A stretch of 64,000 nt of DNA from Agrococcus pavilionensis RW1. GTDB taxonomy: Bacteria; Actinomycetota; Actinomycetes; Actinomycetales; Microbacteriaceae. This document shows, piece after piece, positions 50,062 through 58,506 of this stretch. The position numbers and the translations under genes are program-made. The DNA lies in NCBI RefSeq assembly GCF_000400485.1, contig NZ_ASHR01000004.1:62001-126000 (forward strand). Direction: 5' to 3'. Position 1 is the stretch's first letter; every line of letters starts with the position of its first letter. The notes beneath the pieces are model-generated. The model saw only the letters and a program-made list of their open reading frames with translations. It was not told the origin of the DNA and searched no databases.

Positions 50062-51306
50062 TCAGTCGCCGCCGGAGGGTCCCGTGTCGTCGCGCTTCCG
50101 CTCGCGCCGCAGCATGCTCGCGGGTGCGACCGCGGCGGCGCCGAAGCGGTCGTGCACCGCGTCCATCGCGCGCTCCGCGCTCCCCCACGTCTCGGTGTCG
50201 TCCCACAGCAGCCCGTGATCGGCAGCGTCCTGCACCGAGCTCGCTCGCACGCCAAGGAGCCGCACGGGCGGGGGCTCGCCGAGCGCGTCGAGGAGCGACC
50301 ACGCCGTCTCGACGAGCACGCGCGTGACGTCGGTCGCCTCCGGCAGCGTGCGCGAGCGCGTGATGGTGCGGAAGTCGTGGAACCGCACGGTGAGCGTCAC
50401 GGTGCGCGCCTGCACGCCTGCGTCGCGGAGGCGCCGGCCGACGCCCGTCGCGAGCCGCAGGATCTCGCCCTGGAGCTCCGTGCGATCGACGACGTCGTGC
50501 GAGAACGTGTGGTTGTGGCCGAAGGTCTTCTCGTGACCTCGCTCGCGCACCTCGCGCGGATCCCGCCCCCACGAGAGCTCGTGCAGGTGGCGGCCGGTCG
50601 CCTCGCCGAACCACGCCTCGAGCCGCTCGAGGGACGTGCGGGCGACGTCGCCGACGGTGTGGAGCCCGTAGCGCGCGAGGCGCTCCTGCTGCTTCGGCCC
50701 CACGCCCCAGATGGCGCTCGCGGGCTGCGGGTGGAGGAAGTCGAGCACGTGCTCGTCGGGCACGACGAGCAGCCCGTCGGGCTTCGCACGACCGGAGGCG
50801 AGCTTCGCGACGTGCTTCGTGCTCGCCGCGCCGACGGAGGCGACGAGACCCGTCTCGGCCCGGATGCGCTGCCGGAGCCCCGGTCCGATACGGTTCGCGC
50901 CGCCGGAGAGGCGACGCAGGCCCGCGATGCCGACGAAGGCCTCGTCGATGCCGAGCCGCTCGACGTCGGGCGAGACGTCGTCGAGGATGCCCATCACGTG
51001 CTTCGAGAGGCGCGAGTAGAGGTGGAAGTCGGGCTCGAGCACGATCGCGTTCGGGCACAGCCGCAGCGCTCGCCCCATCGGCATCGCGGAGTGCACGCCG
51101 TACTTGCGGGCCTCGTAGGTCGCGGCGGTGACGACCGAGCGCGTCGAGTCGTGGCCGATCACGACCGGGAGCCCGACGAGGTCGGGCCTCGCGAGCAGCG
51201 ACGCCGAGGCGAAGAACGCGTCGAGGTCGACGTGCAGGATCGTCGCGGTCGAGTCGTCGACGTCGGGGCCCGAGACGAGCCGGTTCGACCCATCCTGCTT
51301 GCTCAC
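50062..51306 (-). CDS. dinB: DNA polymerase IV (Y family)
   Basis: A 414-residue lesion-bypass polymerase: LHVDLDAFFASASLLARPDL with the first metal Asp pair, the YEARKYGVHSAMPMGRALRL finger motif, DVERLGIDEAFVGIAGLRRL with catalytic Asp-Glu, RAKPDGLLVVPD, the HhH region SAIWGVGPKQQERLARYGLH, and a little-finger domain. No beta-clamp peptide is obvious at the tail. The start is GTG 51306. It copies damaged DNA. Confidence 0.93.
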   Translation of the reverse strand: MSKQDGSNRLVSGPDVDDSTATILHVDLDAFFASASLLARPDLVGLPVVIGHDSTRSVVTAATYEARKYGVHSAMPMGRALRLCPNAIVLEPDFHLYSRLSKHVMGILDDVSPDVERLGIDEAFVGIAGLRRLSGGANRIGPGLRQRIRAETGLVASVGAASTKHVAKLASGRAKPDGLLVVPDEHVLDFLHPQPASAIWGVGPKQQERLARYGLHTVGDVARTSLERLEAWFGEATGRHLHELSWGRDPREVRERGHEKTFGHNHTFSHDVVDRTELQGEILRLATGVGRRLRDAGVQARTVTLTVRFHDFRTITRSRTLPEATDVTRVLVETAWSLLDALGEPPPVRLLGVRASSVQDAADHGLLWDDTETWGSAERAMDAVHDRFGAAAVAPASMLRRERKRDDTGPSGGD

Positions 51307-51389
51307 GCATCCATCGTCCCACGCACCGGCGACACGGCTCCGAGACACCGCTCGATCGACGACGGCGGAACGCACGGCAGGATGGAGGC

Positions 51390-52202
51390 ATGCAGCACCC
51401 AGGCCTCGAGCACCCGTTCACCCGCTACGTCGCGCTCGGCGACAGCTTCACCGAAGGAGTGGGCGACGAGGAGCCGAACCTGCCGAACGGCGTGCGCGGG
51501 TGGGCCGACCGGGTCGCGGAGGAGCTCGCGCGCTCGCGGCCCGACTTCGAGTACGCGAACCTCGCGATCCGGGGCCGGCTGCTGCAGCAGATCGTCGACG
51601 AGCAGCTCGAGCCGGCGATCGCGCTCCAGCCAGACCTCGTGACGATCTCGGCGGGCGGCAACGACCTCATCCGGCCCGGCGGCGACCCCGACGCGCTCGC
51701 GGCGCGGCTCGACGAGGTCGTCGGGCGGCTGCGCGCGACGGGCGCCGAGGTCGTGCTCTTCAACGGCCCCGACATCGCGATGACGCCGGTGCTGCGCGCG
51801 ATCCGCGGGAAGGTCGGCATCTACAACGCCAACCTGCACGGCGTCGCGGCGAAGCACGGCGCGGTGATCGCCGACATGTGGTCGGCGCGGCAGCTGCAGC
51901 AGCCGCAGATGTGGGCCGCCGACCGGCTGCACTTCTCAGCGCTCGGCCACCACGCGATCGCGATCATCGTGCTCGACGCGCTCGGCGTGCACCACGCGCT
52001 CGAGCCGATGGCGCCGGAGCCGCTGCCCGTGCGCACGTGGCAGCGCATGCGGCGCGACGACCTGCAGTGGGCGCGCGAGCACCTCGCGCCCTGGGTGCTG
52101 CGACGGCTGCGCGGCCAGTCCTCCGGCGACACGATCTCGCCGAAGCGGCCCACCGCCGCGCCGGTCGTGCTGCCGCGCGACGACGAGGGCGCCGCCGGCT
52201 AG
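51390..52202 (+). CDS. SGNH/GDSL hydrolase
   Basis: A 270-residue esterase/lipase-like protein: block I YVALGDSFTEGVGDEEPNLP (Ser about 19), block II NLAIRGRLLQQIV (Gly), block III TISAGGNDLIRPGG (GxND), and block V WAADRLHFSALGHH (Asp/His). It removes acyl groups from an unknown ester. No signal peptide. CAGGAT ends 7 nt before ATG 51390. It ends head-on with the next gene, whose stop it overlaps at CTAG. Confidence 0.9.
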   Translation: MQHPGLEHPFTRYVALGDSFTEGVGDEEPNLPNGVRGWADRVAEELARSRPDFEYANLAIRGRLLQQIVDEQLEPAIALQPDLVTISAGGNDLIRPGGDPDALAARLDEVVGRLRATGAEVVLFNGPDIAMTPVLRAIRGKVGIYNANLHGVAAKHGAVIADMWSARQLQQPQMWAADRLHFSALGHHAIAIIVLDALGVHHALEPMAPEPLPVRTWQRMRRDDLQWAREHLAPWVLRRLRGQSSGDTISPKRPTAAPVVLPRDDEGAAG

Positions 52203-53458
52203 TCGAAGTACCAGCCGAGCACCTGCGGTGCGTTCGTGATGCGCCACCACGCGTCCGGGGGCGCCAGGAGGCTCGCGGTGCGCACGGGAGCGACCGTGTC
52301 GCCGCGCTCGAGCCGCACCTCGCCGACCGGCTGCGGCACGGCGCCCGCCTCGATCGGTTCGACCGTCGCGCTCCACCCGGGGGCGTCGTCGGCGAAGACG
52401 TGCGCGTCGAGCGGGGCGGTCGCGACCGCTCGCGTCGACGCTCCCCACGGCGCCCGGTACTCGGCGACGACGGTGCCCGGCTCGACGATCGTGCGCGTGG
52501 CGAAGCTCGGCCACAGGCTCTCGAGCAGCCCGATCATCGCGGCGTCGGTCTCGTCGGCCGCGATCGTGCCCATCACGATTCCCACGACCCGGCGCTGCTC
52601 CCCGTCGACCTCGCGCGTGGCCGTGACGAAGAGGTTCCGCCCCCAGACCTTGAGCGTGCCGGTCTTGCCGCCGTCGATGTCGTGCTGGCCGAGGATGCGG
52701 TTCGTGTTGGGTGCGATGCCGATGCCGGGGATGCGCACCGACTCGAGCTGGATCGTCGCGAGCACGACGGGGTCGGCGACGGCCATGAGCGCGATGCGCG
52801 TGAGGTCGGGCGCGCTCGAGACGGAGCGGGCGTCGAGTCCGGCGGGATCGGCGAGCACCGTGTCGTCGAAGCCGTGCCGATCGGTCCAGGCGGCGGCCGC
52901 CGCGGCGAAGCCGTCCATGTCGCCGAACGCCCAATTGGCGAGCGACCAGATCGCGTTGCCGGCCGAGTCGACGAGCGACCACTCCACGAGGTCGCGCTGC
53001 GTCACCTGCATGCCGTCGAAGACCGGCGCGATGGGCGCGTTCTCGCGCACCGCTCGCGCTTGCGCCGCGACGTCGTCCGCGTCGAGCGTGATGACGGCGC
53101 CGCGCGAGTCGCCCTCGATCGGGTGCGCGTCGAGCACGACGAGCACGGTGACGAGCTTCGCGACGCTCGCCATCGGGTGCGCGTCCTCGCTCCCCCACGC
53201 CTCCCACACGTCGGGGCCGCCGTCGATGCCCACGACGCCGTAGCCGGCGGCGCGCGCTGCCTCGGGCCACGCGACCTGCGCGGCCGGCAGCTCGGCCGGC
53301 GCGGCCTCCACCGGCTCGCCCGCGACCGCCGGAGCGGGAGCGACGAGCACGGCGGCGGCGAGCGCGACGGCCGCGACGAGCGCGACGACGAGGAGCGAGC
53401 GCAGCAGCACGACGAGCGGATGCGTGCGGCGGGCGGCCGCGGGCGCGCGTGCGGTCAT
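52199..53458 (-). CDS. D-alanyl-D-alanine carboxypeptidase-like serine peptidase
   Basis: A 419-residue exported protein: N-terminal helix (VVLLRSLLVVALVAAVALAA, about 16-35) and an S11 penicillin-binding fold with SxxK in HPMASVAKLVTVLVVLD, SxN in WSLVDSAGNAIWS, and KTG in HDIDGGKTGTLKVWGRN. The C-terminal 100 residues form a beta domain. It trims the stem-peptide D-Ala from peptidoglycan outside the membrane. ATG 53458 overlaps the rRNA methyltransferase stop (ATGA). Confidence 0.88.
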   Translation of the reverse strand: MTARAPAAARRTHPLVVLLRSLLVVALVAAVALAAAVLVAPAPAVAGEPVEAAPAELPAAQVAWPEAARAAGYGVVGIDGGPDVWEAWGSEDAHPMASVAKLVTVLVVLDAHPIEGDSRGAVITLDADDVAAQARAVRENAPIAPVFDGMQVTQRDLVEWSLVDSAGNAIWSLANWAFGDMDGFAAAAAAWTDRHGFDDTVLADPAGLDARSVSSAPDLTRIALMAVADPVVLATIQLESVRIPGIGIAPNTNRILGQHDIDGGKTGTLKVWGRNLFVTATREVDGEQRRVVGIVMGTIAADETDAAMIGLLESLWPSFATRTIVEPGTVVAEYRAPWGASTRAVATAPLDAHVFADDAPGWSATVEPIEAGAVPQPVGEVRLERGDTVAPVRTASLLAPPDAWWRITNAPQVLGWYFD

Positions 53459-54252
53459 CGCAGCGCCCACATCGCGACGGCGGCCGAGGCCGCGACGTTG
53501 AGCGAGTCGACGCCGTGGTGCATGGGGATGCGCACGACGCTGTCGGCGGCGGCGATCGCTCGCGCCGAGAGGCCAGGTCCCTCCGAGCCGAAGACGAGCG
53601 CGACGCGCTCCGCGGGCGCCGCCGCGTACTCGTCGAGGTCGACGGCGTCGTCGCGGAGCGCCATCGCGACGACCTCGAAGCCCGCGTCGTGGAAGACGGG
53701 GACGACTGCCTCGAGCGAGTCGATGCGCGCCCACGGCACCTGCAGCACCGTGCCCATCGAGACGCGCACGCTCCGCCGGTAGAGCGGATCCGCGCACGTC
53801 GAGGTCACGAGCACCGCGTCGCCGCCGATGCCGGCGACCGATCGGAACGCCGCGCCGACGTTCGTGTGGTCGACGAGGCCGTCGAGCACGACGACGCGAC
53901 GGGCGCGCTCGAGCAGCGCCGACGCATCCGGCAGCACGGGTCGGCGCATCGAGGCGAGCGCGCCTCGGTGCAGGTGGAAGCCCGTGATCTGCTCGAGCAC
54001 GCCCTCGTCGCCGACGAAGACCGGTACGTCGAGGCCGCCGACGAGCCGCTCGACGTCGGGCAGCCAGCGCGGGGCGACGAGCACCGAGCGCGGCTCGTGG
54101 CCCGCGCGCAGCGCGCGCTCGAGCACCGTCTGCGACTCGGCGATGTAGAGGCCGCGCTCGGGCTCGGTGCGGCGGCGGAGGGCGACGTCGGTGAGCCCGA
54201 CGAAGTCCTCGAGCCGGGGGTCGGCGAGCGAGTCGATCGACACGATCTGCAT
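53455..54252 (-). CDS. SpoU/TrmH-family 2'-O-methyltransferase
   Basis: A 265-residue SPOUT methyltransferase: an N-terminal substrate-binding part (LRRRTEPERGLYIAESQTVL), then the knot: VVVLDGLVDHTNVGAAFRSV, LVFGSEGPGLSARAIAAADS, and IPMHHGVDSLNVAASAAVAM. It methylates a ribose 2'-O in rRNA or tRNA. ATG 54252 has GGGAG upstream; the frame is open further, but the upstream part is not conserved-looking. Confidence 0.88.
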   Translation of the reverse strand: MQIVSIDSLADPRLEDFVGLTDVALRRRTEPERGLYIAESQTVLERALRAGHEPRSVLVAPRWLPDVERLVGGLDVPVFVGDEGVLEQITGFHLHRGALASMRRPVLPDASALLERARRVVVLDGLVDHTNVGAAFRSVAGIGGDAVLVTSTCADPLYRRSVRVSMGTVLQVPWARIDSLEAVVPVFHDAGFEVVAMALRDDAVDLDEYAAAPAERVALVFGSEGPGLSARAIAAADSVVRIPMHHGVDSLNVAASAAVAMWALR

Positions 54253-54294
54253 GCGCTCCCAGCCTTCCCCCGCCGGGCTCGAGGATACCGGGGC

Positions 54295-54300
54295 TAGGGT
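54295..54300 (+). promoter_or_regulatory. -10 hexamer TAGGGT
   Basis: TAGGGT ends 8 nt before GTG 54308, favouring it over GTG 54302 as the sirtuin start. Confidence 0.45.
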
Positions 54301-54307
54301 CGTGACC

Positions 54308-55120
54308 GTGCTCGACACCGCCATCGACCTGCTGCGCGGTCGCCGCATCGCGGTCGTGACCGGCGCGGGCATCTCGACCGACTCCGGCATCCCCGACTAC
54401 CGGGGTGCCGGCGCGCCGCCGCGCAACCCCATGCTGTTCGAGACGTTCCTCGCGAGCGCTGACGCGCGACGCCGCTACTGGGCGGGCAGCCACCTCGGCT
54501 GGCAGCGCTTCGCCGGCGTGCAGCCCAACGAGGGCCACCGGGCGCTCGCGCGGCTCGAGCGCGCGGGGCTCACGACCGGCATCGCGACGCAGAACGTCGA
54601 CGACCTGCACGAGCGCGCCGGCTCGACGAACGTGACGCACGTGCACGGGCAGCTCCACACCGTCTCGTGCCTCGACTGCGGCACGACCTTCGACCGGCAC
54701 CGGATCGCCGACGAGATCGAGCGGCTGAACTCGTGGATCCGCATGCCCGAGCGAGTGCGGCTCCAGCCCGACGGCGACGTCGAGATCGACGCGTCGCAGC
54801 GCTTCGAGGTGCCCGCGTGCCCGGTGTGCGGCGGCATCCTCAAGCCCGACGTCGTCTTCTTCGGCGAGCTCGTGCCCGTCGACGTCTTCGCCGCGGCGCG
54901 CGACATCGTCGCGGCGGGCGAGGTCGTGCTCGTCGCGGGCTCCTCGCTCGTCGTGAACTCCGGCACGCGGCTGCTCGAGGTCGCGCGGCGCGAGGACGTG
55001 CCGATCGTGATCGTCAACCGCGGGCCGACGAAGTGGGACGGCCGCGCGGCGGCGCGCGTCGAGGGTGGCACGAGCGAGTCGCTCTCCGCGATCGCCGACG
55101 CGCTCGGCGCGCCGGCCTGA
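54308..55120 (+). CDS. Sir2-family NAD-dependent deacylase
   Basis: A 270-residue sirtuin: IAVVTGAGISTDSGIPDYRG (NAD site), GIATQNVDDLHERAG (catalytic region), VTHVHGQLHTVSC with catalytic His, the zinc ligands LDCGTT and CPVCGGILKPDVVFFGE, and LVAGSSLVVNSGTRLL. It removes acyl groups from lysines using NAD. The His-to-zinc spacing and the DR-type PDYRG motif fit the class II SIRT4-like group, but I do not assign a class firmly. Confidence 0.9.
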   Translation: MLDTAIDLLRGRRIAVVTGAGISTDSGIPDYRGAGAPPRNPMLFETFLASADARRRYWAGSHLGWQRFAGVQPNEGHRALARLERAGLTTGIATQNVDDLHERAGSTNVTHVHGQLHTVSCLDCGTTFDRHRIADEIERLNSWIRMPERVRLQPDGDVEIDASQRFEVPACPVCGGILKPDVVFFGELVPVDVFAAARDIVAAGEVVLVAGSSLVVNSGTRLLEVARREDVPIVIVNRGPTKWDGRAAARVEGGTSESLSAIADALGAPA

Positions 55121-55139
55121 GCCGCGACTGCGGCGTCAG
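55117..55139. terminator. hairpin carrying both convergent stops
   Basis: CTGA-GCCGC (55117-55125) pairs with GCGGC-TCAG (55130-55139, with G55135 bulged) around a GACT loop. Confidence 0.45.
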
Positions 55140-56215
55140 CGCGCGCGGCGACGCGGCGACGCCGCGGCGACCTGGGCGAGGAAGGCGCCGAGCCGCTCGG
55201 CTGAGGCGCGCCAGCTGAACCGCGCGGCCTGCTCGCGGGAGGCGCGCGAGACGGCCACCCACTCCCCCTCGAGGGCGCGCACGGCGCGCGCGAGCGCATC
55301 CGCGTCTCCCACCGGGAAGTAGCGCGCAGCGTCGCCCCCGACCTCGCGGAAGATCGCCGTGTCGGCGACGATCGCCGGCACGCCGAGGCTCATCGCCTCG
55401 AGCAGCGGGATGCCGAAGCCCTCGTCGCGCGACGCGTGCACGAGCGCCGTCGCGCTCCGCAGCAGCTCGGCGTACTCGGCGTCGGTGACGCCGTCGTGGA
55501 AGACGACGGATGCGCCTGCCGCGAGCCGCGTGAGCCGCTCGCGCGTCGCGGGATCGACGCGGCTGCACAGGTGCAGCTCGTGCTCGGGCAGCAGGCGCGC
55601 GGCGGCGACGAGCGTCTCGACGTCCTTGTAGGGCATGAACGAGCCCATGTAGACGAGCCGGCGAGTGGGCGGGGCGGCGTGCGCGACGGGCTCGCCGAGC
55701 GGCGCGAACGCGTTCGGGACGACCGCGACCGGGCGGCGCGTGAGCCGGTGCCGCTCGATGAGGCCGCGCGTCGTCTCCGAGACCGTCACCACGCCGTCGA
55801 CGGCGTTCAGCAGCATGCGCTGCGGCCCGAAGGAGCGGTGGTAGAGCCGCCACAGGAGCCGCACGGCGGCCGGCAGGCTCGGCGGCGGGGTCGGGTGGCG
55901 GTAGTAGATGAGGTCGTGCACGGTCGTCACGAGCGGCCACGCGCGGCCGATCGAGCCGATCGTCTGCATCGGCGAGAACGCGACGTCGGCGCGCACGCGC
56001 CGCAGCCGCCACGACGCGAGCGGCTCGAGCGGGCCGGTCGGCGAGGGGCCGAGCACGTGCGGCAGGCGCGGGAGCATCGCGAGCTGCCGCTCGTCGCTCA
56101 CGAGCATCGTGACGTCGTGGTCGCGGGCGAGCTCGGCGACGAGCTCGGCCGAGAAGCGCGAGATGCCGTCGTGCCGCTCGAGGCGCACGTAGCGGCAGTC
56201 GAACAGGATGCGCAT
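55136..56215 (-). CDS. glycosyltransferase family 4
   Basis: A 359-residue GT-B enzyme: MRILFDCRYVRLERHDGISR, with the donor domain containing LVYMGSFMPYKDVETLVAA, VVFHDGVTDAEYAELLRSA and the EX7E motif in ASRDEGFGIPLLEAMSLGVP. It adds a sugar, probably from a nucleotide donor, to an unknown acceptor such as a cell-surface polymer. It overlaps the hydrolase stop by one base (TGATG). Confidence 0.85.
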   Translation of the reverse strand: MRILFDCRYVRLERHDGISRFSAELVAELARDHDVTMLVSDERQLAMLPRLPHVLGPSPTGPLEPLASWRLRRVRADVAFSPMQTIGSIGRAWPLVTTVHDLIYYRHPTPPPSLPAAVRLLWRLYHRSFGPQRMLLNAVDGVVTVSETTRGLIERHRLTRRPVAVVPNAFAPLGEPVAHAAPPTRRLVYMGSFMPYKDVETLVAAARLLPEHELHLCSRVDPATRERLTRLAAGASVVFHDGVTDAEYAELLRSATALVHASRDEGFGIPLLEAMSLGVPAIVADTAIFREVGGDAARYFPVGDADALARAVRALEGEWVAVSRASREQAARFSWRASAERLGAFLAQVAAASPRRRAR

Positions 56216-57111
56216 CAGCGCGCGGCATCCTCGGCGAGGAAGCGCCGGATGACCGCGGCGGCCTCGCGCGGCTGCTCGTAGTGCACGAGGTGGCCGGTGC
56301 CGCGGAGCACCGCGAGGCGCGCGTCGGGGAAGCGAGTGCGCAGCCGGTGCTGCTCGCGCAGCGGCGTGATGTCGTCGCGATCGGCGGCGATGAGCTGCAC
56401 GGGCTGCGCGATGCGGGCCGCGACCTCGCCGACCGTGTGGCGGATGGAGGCGTCGAACGCCTCGAGCACCGACCGGCGCGAGGCGTAGCTCGAGAAGTAG
56501 GCGTCGTGCTGGCCGTGGATCCAGGCGCGCAGCCCCCGGTCGCGCGTCTTCGCCATGAACGCGCTCATGCCGCGCACGATCGGCGGCGCGCCGAGCAGCG
56601 CGAGGCCCGCGCGCTCGGGCAGGGCGGCCGCCGCGCGGTAGTAGCCGAGCGCGAGCGCCGAGCCGAGCCGGTTGGGGCCCGAGAGGGCGGGCGTCGCGAT
56701 GGGGTTGACGAGCACGATGCGGCTCGCGTCGAGACCGCTCGCGGCGGCGTGCGCGACGACGATCGAGCCGAACGAGTGGCCGAGCACGGCGGCGCCGGGC
56801 GCCTCGCTCGCGACGAGCGCGCGCAGCCACGCGGCGTAGGCGTCGATGGATGCGGTGGGCAGGGCCTCGGAGTCGCCGAAGCCCGGGAGGTCGGGCACGA
56901 TGACCCGCATGCCGGGCAGGTGCGCGGCGATCGGCTCGAGCCCGTGGTGGTCGCCGCGGAAGCCGTGCACGAAGACGATCGGGCGCGCATCCGGCTCGCC
57001 GTACTCGAACACCGCCGTGGCGGTGCCGTCGACGTCGATCGTGCGCTCGCGCCGCGGGAGCGCGTCGAGCAGCGCTCGGTAGGGCGACGGCGATCCGCTT
57101 TCCACTGGCAC
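56215..57111 (-). CDS. alpha/beta hydrolase
   Basis: A 298-residue alpha/beta hydrolase: RPIVFVHGFRGDHHGLEPIA, PDLPGFGDSEALP, nucleophile in VLGHSFGSIVVAHAA (Ser about 103), an acid in IAADRDDITPLREQ, and the last His in RGTGHLVHYEQPREAA. It resembles meta-cleavage-product hydrolases/epoxide hydrolases. The substrate is unknown. The start is GTG 57111. Confidence 0.87.
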   Translation of the reverse strand: MPVESGSPSPYRALLDALPRRERTIDVDGTATAVFEYGEPDARPIVFVHGFRGDHHGLEPIAAHLPGMRVIVPDLPGFGDSEALPTASIDAYAAWLRALVASEAPGAAVLGHSFGSIVVAHAAASGLDASRIVLVNPIATPALSGPNRLGSALALGYYRAAAALPERAGLALLGAPPIVRGMSAFMAKTRDRGLRAWIHGQHDAYFSSYASRRSVLEAFDASIRHTVGEVAARIAQPVQLIAADRDDITPLREQHRLRTRFPDARLAVLRGTGHLVHYEQPREAAAVIRRFLAEDAAR

Positions 57112-57117
57112 CGGTCG

Positions 57118-57123
57118 AGCCTA
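57118..57123 (-). promoter_or_regulatory. -10 hexamer TAGGCT
   Basis: TAGGCT on the minus strand ends 7 nt before GTG 57111. Confidence 0.5.
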
Positions 57124-57147
57124 CCCGCGGGTGTGGGAGGTGCGGGC

Positions 57148-57153
57148 TACCGT
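57148..57153 (+). promoter_or_regulatory. -10 hexamer TACCGT
   Basis: TACCGT ends 7 nt before ATG 57160, only 24 nt from the divergent hydrolase -10. Confidence 0.5.
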
Positions 57154-57159
57154 GGGCGC

Positions 57160-57906
57160 ATGACGGAGACGAGCGTGCAGCTGCGGAGGCCGATCCTCGA
57201 GGTGAGCCCCGAGGCGCCCGATCGCTGGATCGATCGGCTCGCCGTCTTCGACCTCGAGACGACGGGCATCGATCCCGCGCAGTCGCGCATCGTCACCGCG
57301 TTCGTCGGGGTGCTCGATGCGAGCGGCGCCGTCATCGAGGGCCGCTACTGGATCGTCGACCCCGGCGTCGAGATCCCGGCCGCGTCGACCGCCGTGCACG
57401 GCGTCACGACCGAGCGGGCGCGCGCCGAGGGCGTGCAGGCGCCGATCGCGGTGCAGGAGATCCGCGACGAGCTCGCCCGCCACTTCGCCGGCGGGCTCGC
57501 GGTCTGCGCGTTCAACGCCGCCTACGACTTCTCGCTCCTCGCCGCCGAGTGCCGCCGCTACGGCATCGAGCCGCTCGACGCGCGGCCGGTCATCGACCCG
57601 ATGGTCATCGACCGCCAGGTCGACCGCTACCGCCGCGGCAAGCGCACCCTCACGGTCGCCGCCGAGGTCTACGGCATCGAGCTCGTCGACGCCCACGACG
57701 CGAGCGCCGACGCGATCGCCGCGGGCCGGCTCGCTCAGGTGATGACGGCCCGCTACCCCGAGCTGCGCATCGACCCGATCTCGCTCCACGAGCTCACCGA
57801 GCGCTGGGCAGACGAGCAGGCGGCGGGCTTCGAGGAGTTCAAGCGCCGCTCCGACCCGACGTTCAGCGCGGGCCGCGGCTGGCCGCTTCGCGCGGTCGAG
57901 CGCTAG
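57160..57906 (+). CDS. DEDDh 3'-5' exonuclease (DNA polymerase III epsilon-like)
   Basis: A 248-residue exonuclease: Exo I RLAVFDLETTGIDPAQSRIV (Asp-x-Glu), Exo II FAGGLAVCAFNAAYDFSLLA (Asn-x3-Asp), Exo III VYGIELVDAHDASADAIAAG with His-x4-Asp. It proofreads or degrades DNA 3' ends. Stand-alone copies such as this are common in actinobacteria besides the polymerase subunit. The tandem repeat begins about 55 nt after its stop. Confidence 0.9.
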   Translation: MTETSVQLRRPILEVSPEAPDRWIDRLAVFDLETTGIDPAQSRIVTAFVGVLDASGAVIEGRYWIVDPGVEIPAASTAVHGVTTERARAEGVQAPIAVQEIRDELARHFAGGLAVCAFNAAYDFSLLAAECRRYGIEPLDARPVIDPMVIDRQVDRYRRGKRTLTVAAEVYGIELVDAHDASADAIAAGRLAQVMTARYPELRIDPISLHELTERWADEQAAGFEEFKRRSDPTFSAGRGWPLRAVER

Positions 57907-57960
57907 AGCGGAGACCCCTCCGGGTCGCCGACCTCAGCGCCGAGGCCTGTCTCGAGCCTC

Positions 57961-58106
57961 GGCGGCAGAGTGCCGACACGCTGCGGTCTGCGAGCGCCCT
58001 CAGCGCAGAGAGCCGACACTCTGCGGTTCGCGGCCGCCTTCAGCGCAGAGTTCCGGCACTCTGCGGTTCGCGGCTGCCCTCAGCGCAGAGTTCCGGCACT
58101 CTGCGC
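57961..58106. repeat. four-unit 40-bp tandem repeat with palindromic cores
   Basis: Units start at 57961, 58001, 58041 and 58081 (the last partial). Units 2-4 contain CGCAGAGT...ACTCTGCG around a CCGG- or CCGA-containing centre; unit 1 is degenerate (GCAGAGTGCCGACACGCTGC). Units 3 and 4 are nearly identical, suggesting recent duplication. They fill most of the 261-bp gap between the exonuclease and rpmE2. Confidence 0.85.
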
Positions 58107-58117
58107 GCGGGGTGACG

Positions 58118-58153
58118 AGAGAGGGCGACGAGCCGAAGCCCGTCGCCCTCTCT
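58118..58153 (-). terminator. terminator hairpin of rpmE2
   Basis: AGAGAGGGCGACG (58118-58130) and CGTCGCCCTCTCT (58141-58153) form a 13-bp stem with a 10-nt loop, 15 nt beyond the rpmE2 stop. Confidence 0.75.
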
Positions 58154-58167
58154 GCGTGCTGCTGCGA

Positions 58168-58416
58168 TCAGCCGCCGAAGCCCTTGTAGCGGTTCTTGAA
58201 CTTCTCGACGCGGCCGGCCGAGTCCATGATGCGCTGCTTGCCCGTGTAGAACGGGTGCGAGGCCGACGAGATCTCGACGTCGATGACGGGGTAGGTCTCG
58301 CCGTCGAGCTCGATCGTCTTGTCGCTCGTGATCGTCGAGCGCGTGAGGAACGTCTCGCCCGAGGCGAGGTCGCGGAACACGATCGGGCGGTAGTCGGGGT
58401 GGATCTCGGTCTTCAT
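58168..58416 (-). CDS. rpmE2: 50S ribosomal protein L31 type B
   Basis: An 82-residue L31: [20 protein letters not shown], then [20 protein letters not shown] and the end [13 protein letters not shown]. The CxxC zinc pair of type A L31 is absent, so this is the zinc-free type B paralogue usually favoured under zinc limitation. No Zur-box-like palindrome was seen upstream. The Shine-Dalgarno AAGGA precedes ATG 58416, and TACACT (58475-58480, minus) may be the -10. Confidence 0.95.
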   Translation of the reverse strand: MKTEIHPDYRPIVFRDLASGETFLTRSTITSDKTIELDGETYPVIDVEISSASHPFYTGKQRIMDSAGRVEKFKNRYKGFGG

Positions 58417-58474
58417 GGGTTTCCTTGGTCGCTCGGGCGCGGAAGTCTTCGGTCGGCGTGCGGGCCGACAGACG

Positions 58475-58480
58475 AGTGTA
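58475..58480 (-). promoter_or_regulatory. probable -10 of rpmE2
   Basis: TACACT on the minus strand, giving a leader of about 50 nt before ATG 58416. Confidence 0.4.
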
Positions 58481-58506
58481 TCAGGTGGGAAGGGCTCGGG
58501 TGCGGC

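Noticed and set aside
57961-58106. CRISPR array
   Set aside because: Units are contiguous 40-bp copies with no unique spacers and there are no cas genes in the window.
58417-58500. Zur box or riboswitch in the rpmE2 leader
   Set aside because: The leader is short, with no AT-rich Zur palindrome and no riboswitch-like conserved core.
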